Part shown: positions 55,653 through 62,968 of the stretch, in pieces
How positions within the stretch are numbered: position 1 is the first letter of the stretch
Layout: every line of letters starts with the position of its first letter
Notes under the pieces: model-generated
Seen by the model: the letters and a program-made list of their open reading frames with translations, nothing else
Told to the model about the DNA's origin: nothing
Databases searched by the model: none
NCBI GenBank assembly: GCA_002238485.1
Contig: MPMG01000005.1
Coordinates: forward strand, 1 to 64,000
Direction of reading: 5' to 3'
Length of the DNA: 64,000 bases
Origin: Chloroflexi bacterium bin20
GTDB lineage: Bacteria > Chloroflexota > Anaerolineae > Aggregatilineales > Phototrophicaceae
Translations under genes and position numbers: made by a program

Positions 55653-55725
55653 CCTCTGTGTCTCAGTGCCTCTGTGGCAAAGAATCTTAAATGCCTTTGT
55701 GCCCTTTGTGTCTTTGTGGTTAAGA
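55653..55725. repeat. CTCTGTG...CTTTGTG repeat, copy 2
   Basis: Two joined units: CTCTGTGTCTCAGTGCCTCT then GTGGCAAAG, and CTTTGTGCCCTTTGTGTCTT then TGTGGTTAAG. They are related to the CACAGAGGCGCAGAG family in inverted orientation. They stand immediately before the methyltransferase-nuclease gene. Confidence 0.7.
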
Positions 55726-55832
55726 TTTGCATGACTTACTTGTGTTTACTTATGCCCGCCCGCACTTTGTCAATAACTCCACTCGCCCTCTGCTATACTC
55801 CAGCCGCATCAGCAAGCCGCGAGAGGCAAGCC

Positions 55833-57506
55833 ATGACCAAGCGACTCTACTACGGCGACAACCTCGAGATCCTGCGCAGCCGCGAATACTTCCCCGATGC
55901 CTGCGTCGACCTGATCTACCTCGACCCGCCCTTCAACAGCAACCGCAATTACAATGTGCTCTTCAAATCCGAGAGCGGCGCCGACAGCGAAGCCCAGATC
56001 ACCGCCTTCGAGGACACCTGGCACTGGGGACCCAGCTCCGAAGACACCTACGACGAACTCATCCTGCATGCCCCGCCCAAGGTCGCCACAGCCATCGAAG
56101 CGCTGATGAATCTGATCGAGCGCAACCAGATGATGGCCTATTTGGTCATGATGACAGCGCGCCTGGTCGAGCTGCACCGCGTCTTGAAAGCGACCGGCAG
56201 CTTGTACCTGCATTGCGATCCGACCGCGAGTCATTATTTGAAGATTATTCTCGATACCATATTTGGTCCGCAAAACTACCGCCAAGAGATTGTCTGGAAA
56301 CGCGCGGCTGGACGAGCGAAGGGCAGCCAGTTTGCCGCACGAACTTTCGGTACTGACACGGATTCGATATTCTTTTACAGCAAGCAAGAAGACTATTTGT
56401 TTAACGCCGTCCACATTCCGCTCAAAGATGATGAAATAGAGGACAAGTTTCCCCACATTGACGAGCGTGGGCGGTACAACACTGATGTACCCATATTTAG
56501 ACAACCTTCCATGGGACCGCGCCCGAATCTTTGCTACGAGTACAATGGCGTCCGCAACCCGCACCCTTCTGGCTGGCGTGTAAGCAAAGAGAGGCTTGCC
56601 GAAATGGACGCGCGGGGCGAGATAATTTGGCGAACGGGCAAGCGACCACTGCGCAAGTCCTATCACGAGAACTACTTGGGCAAGCCATTAGGCAGCTTGT
56701 GGGCTGATATTCCCAATGTTACTGGCGGCAAAGAACGGCTCGGCTACCCTACGCAAAAGCCGGAAGCCTTGCTGGAGCGCATCATCCGCGCCTCGTCCAA
56801 CGAAGGCGATATCGTGCTCGATCCCTTCTGTGGCTGTGGCACCGCCATCGCCGCCGCCCACAAACTCGGTCGCAACTGGATCGGCATCGACATCACGCAC
56901 CTGTCCATCGCCCTGCAGAAGTATCGCCTGCAAGATATGTTCGGCCTGGAATCGGGGGTGGATTACGAGGTCATCGGCGAGCCAGCGACTGTCGATGCCG
57001 CGCGGGAACTGGCGCAGGACTCTGCCAACGAAGGCCGCTATCAGTTCGAGTGGTGGGCGCTTTCGCTGGTGCGCGCCAAGCCGGTCGGCGGGTCGGCGGG
57101 TTCGCGCAAGGGCAAGAAGGGCGCGGACGCGGGCATTGACGGCATCATCAGCTTCTTTGACGAAGACGAAAAAGGCAAGAAGAAGCCGCAAAAAGTGGTC
57201 GTGCAGGTGAAATCGGGCAAAGTGCAGTCGGGCGATATCCGCGACCTGGTGGGCGTGCTGGACAGGGAGAAGGCGGCGCTGGGGCTCTTCATCACGCTGG
57301 AGCAGCCGTCTCAGGCGATGGTCAAGGAAGCGCTGATCGCGGGCAGTTATCAGTCGCCGCGCTGGGGCAAGTCGTATAGGCGCGTGCAGATCTTGACGAT
57401 TGGCGATTTGTTCGGCGGCGCTGGGGTGGATATGCCGCCGCAGTACGCGAGTCATCAGCGTGCGGGGAGGTGGAAGCCGGAGGGCAAGCAGCGGGAGTTG
57501 GTGTGA
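55833..57506 (+). CDS. DNA methyltransferase fused to a PD-(D/E)xK-type nuclease
   Basis: 557 residues from the ATG at 55833 (GAGAGGC upstream; the frame to 55674 runs into the repeat). The catalytic motif DPPF (31-34) comes before the SAM motif DPFCGCG (330-336), so it is a beta-class amino-methyltransferase (N6-adenine or N4-cytosine). Residues ~405-530 form a Mrr-like nuclease: G-I-D436-G-I and V-Q458-V-K460-S-G-K. The Lys-rich linker (GSRKGKKGADAG) joins the two. It could methylate and cut with one polypeptide like a type IIG enzyme; no specificity subunit is near. The target site is unknown. Confidence 0.85.
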   Translation: MTKRLYYGDNLEILRSREYFPDACVDLIYLDPPFNSNRNYNVLFKSESGADSEAQITAFEDTWHWGPSSEDTYDELILHAPPKVATAIEALMNLIERNQMMAYLVMMTARLVELHRVLKATGSLYLHCDPTASHYLKIILDTIFGPQNYRQEIVWKRAAGRAKGSQFAARTFGTDTDSIFFYSKQEDYLFNAVHIPLKDDEIEDKFPHIDERGRYNTDVPIFRQPSMGPRPNLCYEYNGVRNPHPSGWRVSKERLAEMDARGEIIWRTGKRPLRKSYHENYLGKPLGSLWADIPNVTGGKERLGYPTQKPEALLERIIRASSNEGDIVLDPFCGCGTAIAAAHKLGRNWIGIDITHLSIALQKYRLQDMFGLESGVDYEVIGEPATVDAARELAQDSANEGRYQFEWWALSLVRAKPVGGSAGSRKGKKGADAGIDGIISFFDEDEKGKKKPQKVVVQVKSGKVQSGDIRDLVGVLDREKAALGLFITLEQPSQAMVKEALIAGSYQSPRWGKSYRRVQILTIGDLFGGAGVDMPPQYASHQRAGRWKPEGKQRELV

Positions 57507-57512
57507 TTTGAT

Positions 57513-57547
57513 TTAATTCACCACAGAGGCGCAGAGGGCGCAGAGCG
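57513..57547. repeat. CACAGAGGCGCAGAG intergenic repeat, copy 3
   Basis: TTAATTCACCACAGAGGCGC then AGAGGGCGCAGAG, immediately after the stop of the methyltransferase-nuclease gene and 120 bases before the TIR-WD40 gene. Confidence 0.8.
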
Positions 57548-57666
57548 TGTTGGCGGACTGATACACGTCGTAGTCTAACCCTTTCCCGCCGATCACTTGC
57601 ACTGGTAATCACAGTTCACATATTGCACAATAGACACTGTGTTCTATGCAGTAGCGAGGTGCCCAA

Positions 57667-59622
57667 GTGACAAGCGCATTCATATGTTATTCGCGTGCAG
57701 ATAAGGAGGTTGCAGATTACATTGCAGCCCAATTGCGCAGTAGACAAGTTGACGCGTTTGTCGACTATCAGAACCTTCGCAATGGTGGATTTATGAAGCA
57801 ACTGGGACAGGAAATAGAGCGGCGGGATTACTTTATCCCCGTGATAAGTCCTTGCTCAGTGGCTTCGGATTGGGTACAAGCCGAGGTGACATGGGCATTT
57901 ACCAATAGGAAGAGGCTGATTCCCATTCGCTACAAGCCCGCCGATATGGCTAATGTCTTTGTCCTTGATGCAATGGAAAGTGTAGATTTTGCTCAGTGGC
58001 ATTCGAATAGAGACATGAATGAAGCCGTATCGCGTCTGATGAGCTTAATGAATGTGTCGACTGATCCTGCAACGGATGCCGAAATTCCTGAACCCGAACT
58101 CGTCAAGAGCAAGGCGCGCATAAAAGAAGCGGGAGAATCTCTAGACGCAGGAGACGCACCCCCTGCGCCGCCTTCCTTTACGAAAGGGGAGGTTCAGCGG
58201 ATGTTTGAGACCGCTGCCTCTGTTCAGGACTCGGACCCCGAGCAAGCACTTTTTCTCTACAGCCAAGTTTTGGAATTCGACCCTGACTTTATGAATGGTG
58301 AAATAAAGGGATTCGTGGAACGACAGATAGACAAACTCAAACCCAACCGACTTCGAATACTCAAGGAACGAATTCAGTATGCAAGGGAGAAGGGCTATTG
58401 GGCGGATGTCAAGCAACTTGCGAATACGATTCTATCTGTCGATCCAAACAATCAAGAGGCAACTGCACTTATCAAAATCACCAACAAGAACGCTGAATGC
58501 GAGCCCGTTTATGAACATGCAAAGACGGCGAGCAAGAACGGAAACAATACGGCGGTTGCTGTGCTGATGCAGGATATCCAAGAGAGATGTCCAAACTATG
58601 GTGATCCGGCGGGGCTTCTAACGAACCAACAAATCTCTCGTCCGCTCACAGGCTACTTGCACGACAGTTACACGCTGATCGGTCATTTGGGCGCGATCAA
58701 TAAAGTCGCTTTCTCCTACTCAAGCAAAGTGCTCGCAACCGCATCAGATGACCATACAGTGAGGATATGGTCAACCGCAACAGGAGAATTGCTAAACGAC
58801 TTGTCGATGCACTCGGGTGGAGTGAACTCGGTCGCGTTTTCGCCAGATGAGAGCACATGTGCATCAGTATCGGCAGATGGAAAGGTGCAAATCTGGCACG
58901 TCCAAACATGGGAACGCATTCAGATGGTGAAGGTATTAACTTCTGCTAATGATGTAGTGTTCTCCCAAGATAGTAGTCTACTGATTGTAGGAGATGATAA
59001 TGGACTACTGAGTATATTCAGCGTACCTGACCTTGCGTTTCTGAACGCTATCCCGGTTAACCGAGGACGACTAACAAGCCTTGATGTTTCGATTGACGGG
59101 CGACTTTTTGTTAGTTCAGTCCAGGAGCTAGATTATTACAACTCCTATAGTTCAATTGGCGTCTGGAATACGCGCAATTGGAATATGATAAATATGGACA
59201 CTTGGAAGAATCATGAACGAGGAATCGTCAACAACATCATGATCTCCAGTGACAGCAAGTATGTAGCAGCCGTCGGCAATTCGCTCGATGTCTGGAAAAT
59301 GCCGCAAGCACGCTCATGCTTAAGCGTAAATCTATCTCACATGGATGTACCGGATTTCGGAATGGGCTCTTCACGAGAGTCAGAAAGCCTAAAGGTCAGC
59401 GGTCAAGATCTTACGTTTATGCCTCAAGACTCATCCATGCTAATTCTTGCAGGAGCATACAACGAAGTGGGAAAAATCGTGATTCTGGACTTGACAGATA
59501 ACAGTATCGTCTCGGCTCTAACTACGCACGATGAAACTGTCAATTCAGTTGCTGTTTCAAAAAATGGGCGAATGATCGCGACAGGGTCAGACGATTGCAC
59601 AGCCAAAATCTGGCAATTGTAG
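57667..59622 (+). CDS. TIR-WD40 protein, probable NAD-consuming defence sensor
   Basis: 651 residues. The TIR domain (~1-130) has FICYSRADKEVADYIAAQL and SDWVQAEVTWA, with the conserved catalytic Glu at 73. A helical, TPR-like middle (~175-320) has repeats such as DPEQALFLYSQVLEFDPDF and AREKGYWADVKQL. The C-terminal half is a WD40 propeller (GAINKVAFSYSSKVLATASDDHTVRIWS onward, last blade DDCTAKIWQL). Bacterial TIR domains often cleave NAD+ to abort infection; WD40 domains bind protein or act as sensors. No NB-ARC/STAND ATPase is present between them. Flanking repeats suggest a mobile cassette. Confidence 0.82.
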   Translation: MTSAFICYSRADKEVADYIAAQLRSRQVDAFVDYQNLRNGGFMKQLGQEIERRDYFIPVISPCSVASDWVQAEVTWAFTNRKRLIPIRYKPADMANVFVLDAMESVDFAQWHSNRDMNEAVSRLMSLMNVSTDPATDAEIPEPELVKSKARIKEAGESLDAGDAPPAPPSFTKGEVQRMFETAASVQDSDPEQALFLYSQVLEFDPDFMNGEIKGFVERQIDKLKPNRLRILKERIQYAREKGYWADVKQLANTILSVDPNNQEATALIKITNKNAECEPVYEHAKTASKNGNNTAVAVLMQDIQERCPNYGDPAGLLTNQQISRPLTGYLHDSYTLIGHLGAINKVAFSYSSKVLATASDDHTVRIWSTATGELLNDLSMHSGGVNSVAFSPDESTCASVSADGKVQIWHVQTWERIQMVKVLTSANDVVFSQDSSLLIVGDDNGLLSIFSVPDLAFLNAIPVNRGRLTSLDVSIDGRLFVSSVQELDYYNSYSSIGVWNTRNWNMINMDTWKNHERGIVNNIMISSDSKYVAAVGNSLDVWKMPQARSCLSVNLSHMDVPDFGMGSSRESESLKVSGQDLTFMPQDSSMLILAGAYNEVGKIVILDLTDNSIVSALTTHDETVNSVAVSKNGRMIATGSDDCTAKIWQL

Positions 59623-59643
59623 TCTCTGACTTCTTTCGTCGTT

Positions 59644-59673
59644 TCTCTGTGCCCTCTGCGCCTCTGTGGTTAA
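59644..59673. repeat. CACAGAGGCGCAGAG intergenic repeat, copy 4 (inverted)
   Basis: CTCTGTGCCCTCTGCGCCTC followed by TGTGGTTAA, 21 bases after the TIR-WD40 stop. It is the inverse of the copies at 54868 and 57513, so the TIR-WD40 gene is bracketed by inverted copies. Confidence 0.8.
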
Positions 59674-59677
59674 ATCA

Positions 59678-59738
59678 ACCCACCCCAACCCCCGCAAACA
59701 CGCGCTTCACGCTCTCTCGATCCTGCGTGAACAGACCT
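59678..59738 (-). pseudogene. Remnant of portal gene 3' end
   Basis: About 60 bases on the minus strand match the last ~20 codons of the portal gene at 60372-60435 (the RESVKRVFAGVGVG end) with few differences. No open frame extends from it. It marks an older second copy, or the original end, of the portal gene, now separated by the toxin-antitoxin genes. Confidence 0.75.
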
Positions 59739-59739
59739 T

Positions 59740-59793
59740 TTGCCTATCCATGACCTGTATGCTATGCTCATCATGACTCAGCGAAAGGCTGAG
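59740..59793 (+). promoter_or_regulatory. Promoter and leader hairpin of the toxin-antitoxin pair
   Basis: TTGCCT (59740-59745) and TATGCT (59763-59768) are spaced by 17 bases. A perfect hairpin CTCAGC-GAAAG-GCTGAG (59777-59793) follows at the expected transcript start. It may be the operator or an mRNA structure. Confidence 0.5.
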
Positions 59794-59820
59794 ACTTGAA
59801 GCGCGAAAGGAGCGCTCCTC

Positions 59821-60039
59821 ATGCCCACCCTCAAGCCATCACCCACCGCGCCTGTGCCACGGCAACGAGACGACGCCGATCTCGATGAACTCACAGACGC
59901 CCAAATTGAATTCTTGGAAGACTTGCGCGTCAGCCTGATTCAGATGAAGAATGGCGATGTGATGCCCGCCCTCGAGGCCCTTCGCGAGATCGAGCGTGAG
60001 ATCGAGCAGGAAGAAAATGGAAGTCGTCCTGACGCCTAA
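59821..60039 (+). CDS. Small acidic antitoxin
   Basis: 72 residues, strongly acidic, with a Pro-rich head and a helical acidic end (ALREIEREIEQEENGSRPDA). An AAAGGAG ribosome site stands 6-12 bases before the ATG. Its end overlaps the toxin gene by 23 bases. No DNA-binding motif is obvious, so the autoregulation route is not clear. The antitoxin call rests on position and charge. Confidence 0.65.
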   Translation: MPTLKPSPTAPVPRQRDDADLDELTDAQIEFLEDLRVSLIQMKNGDVMPALEALREIEREIEQEENGSRPDA

Positions 60040-60349
60040 GTTCCGATCTACAGTCAAGAAGTTACGACGCCGCTATCGCAATGTGACGCATGATTTTACG
60101 GACTTAATTCAAGATTTGCAGGATGGTAACACGCCCGGCGACAGAATCCAGAATCTAGGCGGGGCGGAAGTCTACAAGGTGCGATTGCGGAATAGTTCCG
60201 CCCGTTTAAGCAAGCGTGATGGATTCAGAGTCGTCTATCATGTTGGTGATGCGCTAATCTCTTTACTCGTGATTTGCCAGAAGCCCCGATGTGCAGATGT
60301 CCAGCCAATACGAATCCGCAATTTGATGAGGGAACTCGACTTGGCATAG
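60017..60349 (+). CDS. RelE/ParE-family toxin
   Basis: 110 residues from the ATG at 60017 (AGGAAG upstream); the longer start at 59996 is less likely. It shows the RelE/ParE fold features: VVLTPKFRSTVKKLRRRYRN, a middle strand VYKVRLRNSSARLSKRDGF, and VVYHVGDALISLLVICQK. It is basic, opposite in charge to the antitoxin upstream. The target (ribosome or gyrase) cannot be told from sequence. Confidence 0.75.
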   Translation: MEVVLTPKFRSTVKKLRRRYRNVTHDFTDLIQDLQDGNTPGDRIQNLGGAEVYKVRLRNSSARLSKRDGFRVVYHVGDALISLLVICQKPRCADVQPIRIRNLMRELDLA

Positions 60350-60371
60350 TTCACAAACAGCCCCTCTGTGC

Positions 60372-61778
60372 CTAACCCACCCCCACCCCGGCAAACACGC
60401 GCTTCACACTCTCTCGATCCTGCGCGAAGAGCAGCCCGGCGCTGACCTCAAAAGCCAGCTCGTCGGGAATCGCGCGCACCTCGAAAGCCCGCCCGTCCTC
60501 CTGCCCCAGCCGATTCAAGGCGAAGCGCTGCCATTGCGCCAGTTCCGTTTCTATCGCCGACTTGCTGGCGTCCGAAGTCTCTCCCTGACTCGTCGGGGAG
60601 AGATTTAGAGGGGGGTTGCTTTCGCCATGGGTCGGGGGGTTTACCGCCACATCGCCCCATGCCACCGGCGGCAGCTGAAAATAAGTCGCGCGCAGCTCGT
60701 TGATGCTCAGCAGCGGATAAGCCGTGCGGATTTCGTCCAGGCGGGCCTGTGTGTCGGTCGGGCGAATGTCGTCAAATGCCGCCACCAGCCCCTGCCCATA
60801 AAATGGCAGCATTTCGGCGCTGATCTTCTCGGCCAGGCGCACCAGCTTCGGGTATAGCGTGCGCTCGATGAACTGGCGCTCGGCGACTTTGGCATTGGCT
60901 TCGGTGGCGTTCTCGCTGACCAGCCCAACCGGGATGCCGTAGATATTCAGGATTTCATCGCGTTGCGCCCGCCGCCCCTGCAAGAAGTCCAGGTCGCTGT
61001 GGCTCAAGCCGATATGCTGCCATTGGACCGCTCCGCCGCGCAAGAAAGCTGTGCGCCGCGATGTGCCGCCATAATTGCTGCGCCATTCGCGTTTGAGCCG
61101 CTCGAAGTCGCTGTCGCTGATGAAGTCGCGGATGTTGACGATGCCGGCTGGCACGCCGCTGTCTTTGCCGAAACTGTGACGATTCCAGTCCGACATGTGG
61201 CGGTCGGAAAGCACGGCATTGCGCGCTGCCGAGACCGGCGACAAGCCATAGAAGTCGCTGCTGGGGTGCCAGCGCTGGAAGTGCAGCACTTCCACTGCCG
61301 AAAGCGGGATGGTCTGCCCGTCAATCTGATACAAATAGCCAGCCACCACGCGCGCGGCATCGGGCAGGACAGAGACGCGGTCGGGGCGCAGCATCCAGAT
61401 CTCGCGCGGCATGCCCCGCTCATCGCCGACCAGCAACCAAAAGGCATTGCCATGCAGCTCCAGCGAGCCCAGCGTCTGTTCGATCAGCTCGAAGCGGCTG
61501 GTCAGCGGGTTGGGGCTGTTGAGCAGTTGCTCCAGCGGGTGATTGTCGATGCCGATGCGCTGCTCGCCCTGCAAACGATACACCTTGAGCGGGACGAGCG
61601 CGCCGGCTTCGGCAATGCGGTTGATGGCGATGTAGACCCAGGGCGACTGCTCATAGACGCGCGCGGAATGGGCGTCCAGCGGGGCGCTCTGCGGGATGCG
61701 CTGCTGCGCCGATACCAGGTCGATGTGCGGGGCGCGCCTGCGCAGACGGTCGCGAACATTGCCAAGCCAGTTGAACAT
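60372..61778 (-). CDS. Orphan phage portal protein (HK97-type)
   Basis: 468 residues from the ATG at 61778 (GAGGAG 8 bases upstream). The portal core is complete: VYEQSPWVYIAINRIAEAGALVPLKV, GNAFWLLVGDE, LHFQRWHPSSDFYGLSPVSAARNAV, LSHSDLDFLQGRRAQRDEI and IYGIPVGLVSENATEANAKVAERQFIERTL. No terminase, protease or capsid gene is adjacent. Near residue 390 the frame contains a copy of the dispersed palindromic repeat (SNPPLNLSPTSQGETSD). The open frame despite the insertion suggests either tolerance or recent loss of the phage. Confidence 0.88.
   Translation of the reverse strand: MFNWLGNVRDRLRRRAPHIDLVSAQQRIPQSAPLDAHSARVYEQSPWVYIAINRIAEAGALVPLKVYRLQGEQRIGIDNHPLEQLLNSPNPLTSRFELIEQTLGSLELHGNAFWLLVGDERGMPREIWMLRPDRVSVLPDAARVVAGYLYQIDGQTIPLSAVEVLHFQRWHPSSDFYGLSPVSAARNAVLSDRHMSDWNRHSFGKDSGVPAGIVNIRDFISDSDFERLKREWRSNYGGTSRRTAFLRGGAVQWQHIGLSHSDLDFLQGRRAQRDEILNIYGIPVGLVSENATEANAKVAERQFIERTLYPKLVRLAEKISAEMLPFYGQGLVAAFDDIRPTDTQARLDEIRTAYPLLSINELRATYFQLPPVAWGDVAVNPPTHGESNPPLNLSPTSQGETSDASKSAIETELAQWQRFALNRLGQEDGRAFEVRAIPDELAFEVSAGLLFAQDRESVKRVFAGVGVG
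60575..60617 (+). repeat. Dispersed palindromic repeat inside the portal gene
   Basis: CTCTCCCTGACTCGTCGGGG then AGAGATTTAGAGGGGGG. It has the same pattern as the 46-bp array units. It is carried in frame on the opposite strand by the portal gene. Confidence 0.75.
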
Positions 61779-61865
61779 CGGCTGCTCCTCTTTTTGGGTT
61801 TTGCAGCAGGCTAGCAAGATCGAAGACAGGAGGGGCGATTATTTGTGCGCGCCAAGAGCATGGAG

Positions 61866-62090
61866 CTTGCAGCTTCCCCCTGACCTGTCGGGGGATTGAG
61901 GGGGGTTAGGCTTGCAACTTCCCCCTGACCTGTCGGGGGGATTGAGGGGGGTTAGGCTTGCAGCTTCCCCCTGACCTGTCGGGGGGATTGAGGGGGGTTA
62001 GGCTTGCAACTTCCCCCTGACCTGTCGGGGGGATTGAGGGGGGTTAGGCTTGCAGCTTCCCCCTGACCTGTCGGGGGGATTGAGGGGGTA
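61866..62090. repeat. Five-copy 46-bp tandem repeat array
   Basis: Units start at 61866, 61911, 61957, 62003 and 62049 (spacing 45, 46, 46, 46). Each holds the palindrome CCCCC-TGACCTGT-CGGGG followed by ATTGAGGGGG. The unit head alternates CTTGCAGCTT / CTTGCAACTT (G, A, G, A, G), so growth went by 92-bp dimers. It fills the ~310-base gap between the portal and FHA genes. No gene is in it. Copies have no spacers, so it is not a CRISPR. Confidence 0.92.
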
Positions 62091-62092
62091 AT

Positions 62093-62884
62093 CTAACAAC
62101 CTAGCCCCAGCGCAGCCACGATATCGTTAAGCACAGGCAGGTCGCACCACAGATTCAGCATATCGACCAGCACCAGGGCGATGCCGGCGAAACAGACGAA
62201 GACCAGAACAAAGAACACGAAACAACCCAAAATCAACCAGGGCGAGGTACCGCTGCGTTCTTCGCGGGCGGCGTAGGGATCATAATCATAGGCGGGATAC
62301 TGCTGGGGTGGCGGCGGCGTGGCATAACCGGGTTGTGGCGGAAAGGCGCCTGGCTGCTGGGGCGAAGCGGCGGGCTGCTCGGCTGGGGCGGCCGGCTGCT
62401 GGGGCGGGGCGGTGGGCGCTTCGGGATAAGCGGCATACTCGGGCTGGGCGTAGGGCTCGGCGGGCGGCGGCGTAATGGCATCGCTGGGCGGCTGCAATCC
62501 ATAACTCAAATGGGGACCGGGCGTGGGGGCATCGGCGGGTTCGGCGGGCAGCAAATCGCTCAACCTGGCTTGCTTGCGCACCTGTTCCAGCGCCAGCACA
62601 ACCGTATCGCCCAAGCCGATCATGTCGCCGACTTGCACGGGCGTCACACCAGCGATGCGTTTGCCATTGACGAAAGTGCCATTGGTAGAGCCAAGATCTT
62701 CCAGAGTCAGCCCATCGCCAGAACGTAACAGGCGCAAGTGACTTCGGCTGATTTCGCGGTCGTTGATGACGATGTCGTTGTTGATGCCACGCCCCAGCGT
62801 AGTGGCGTCCGTGCCGATTTCGAAGCTCTGATTCGGCTGGGGTCCGCGCCGCACAACCAGGCGAAAGCTGTCATTCTGCTGCAT
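62093..62884 (-). CDS. FHA-domain membrane protein
   Basis: 263 residues. The N-terminal FHA domain (~8-105) has the phosphothreonine-binding residues in LGRGINNDIVI (Arg32), SRSH and STNGTFVNG. A long Pro/Ala/Gln linker (~115-205) is followed by one C-terminal membrane helix (LGCFVFFVLVFVCFAGIALVLV) and a short Cys-containing end. It probably binds phosphorylated partners at the membrane. No Ser/Thr kinase gene is in the window. Confidence 0.9.
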   Translation of the reverse strand: MQQNDSFRLVVRRGPQPNQSFEIGTDATTLGRGINNDIVINDREISRSHLRLLRSGDGLTLEDLGSTNGTFVNGKRIAGVTPVQVGDMIGLGDTVVLALEQVRKQARLSDLLPAEPADAPTPGPHLSYGLQPPSDAITPPPAEPYAQPEYAAYPEAPTAPPQQPAAPAEQPAASPQQPGAFPPQPGYATPPPPQQYPAYDYDPYAAREERSGTSPWLILGCFVFFVLVFVCFAGIALVLVDMLNLWCDLPVLNDIVAALGLGC

Positions 62885-62968
62885 TGTTTCCTCCCCCCAA
62901 ACTGCACCTGCCAGCTTCTGCGCGGGAATGGTCGCTGCGCCCAGTATAGCGCGTCCTGTTTACAAATG

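Noticed and set aside
61866..62090. CRISPR array
   Set aside because: Units are directly joined at 45-46 bases with no unique spacers, and no cas genes are near.
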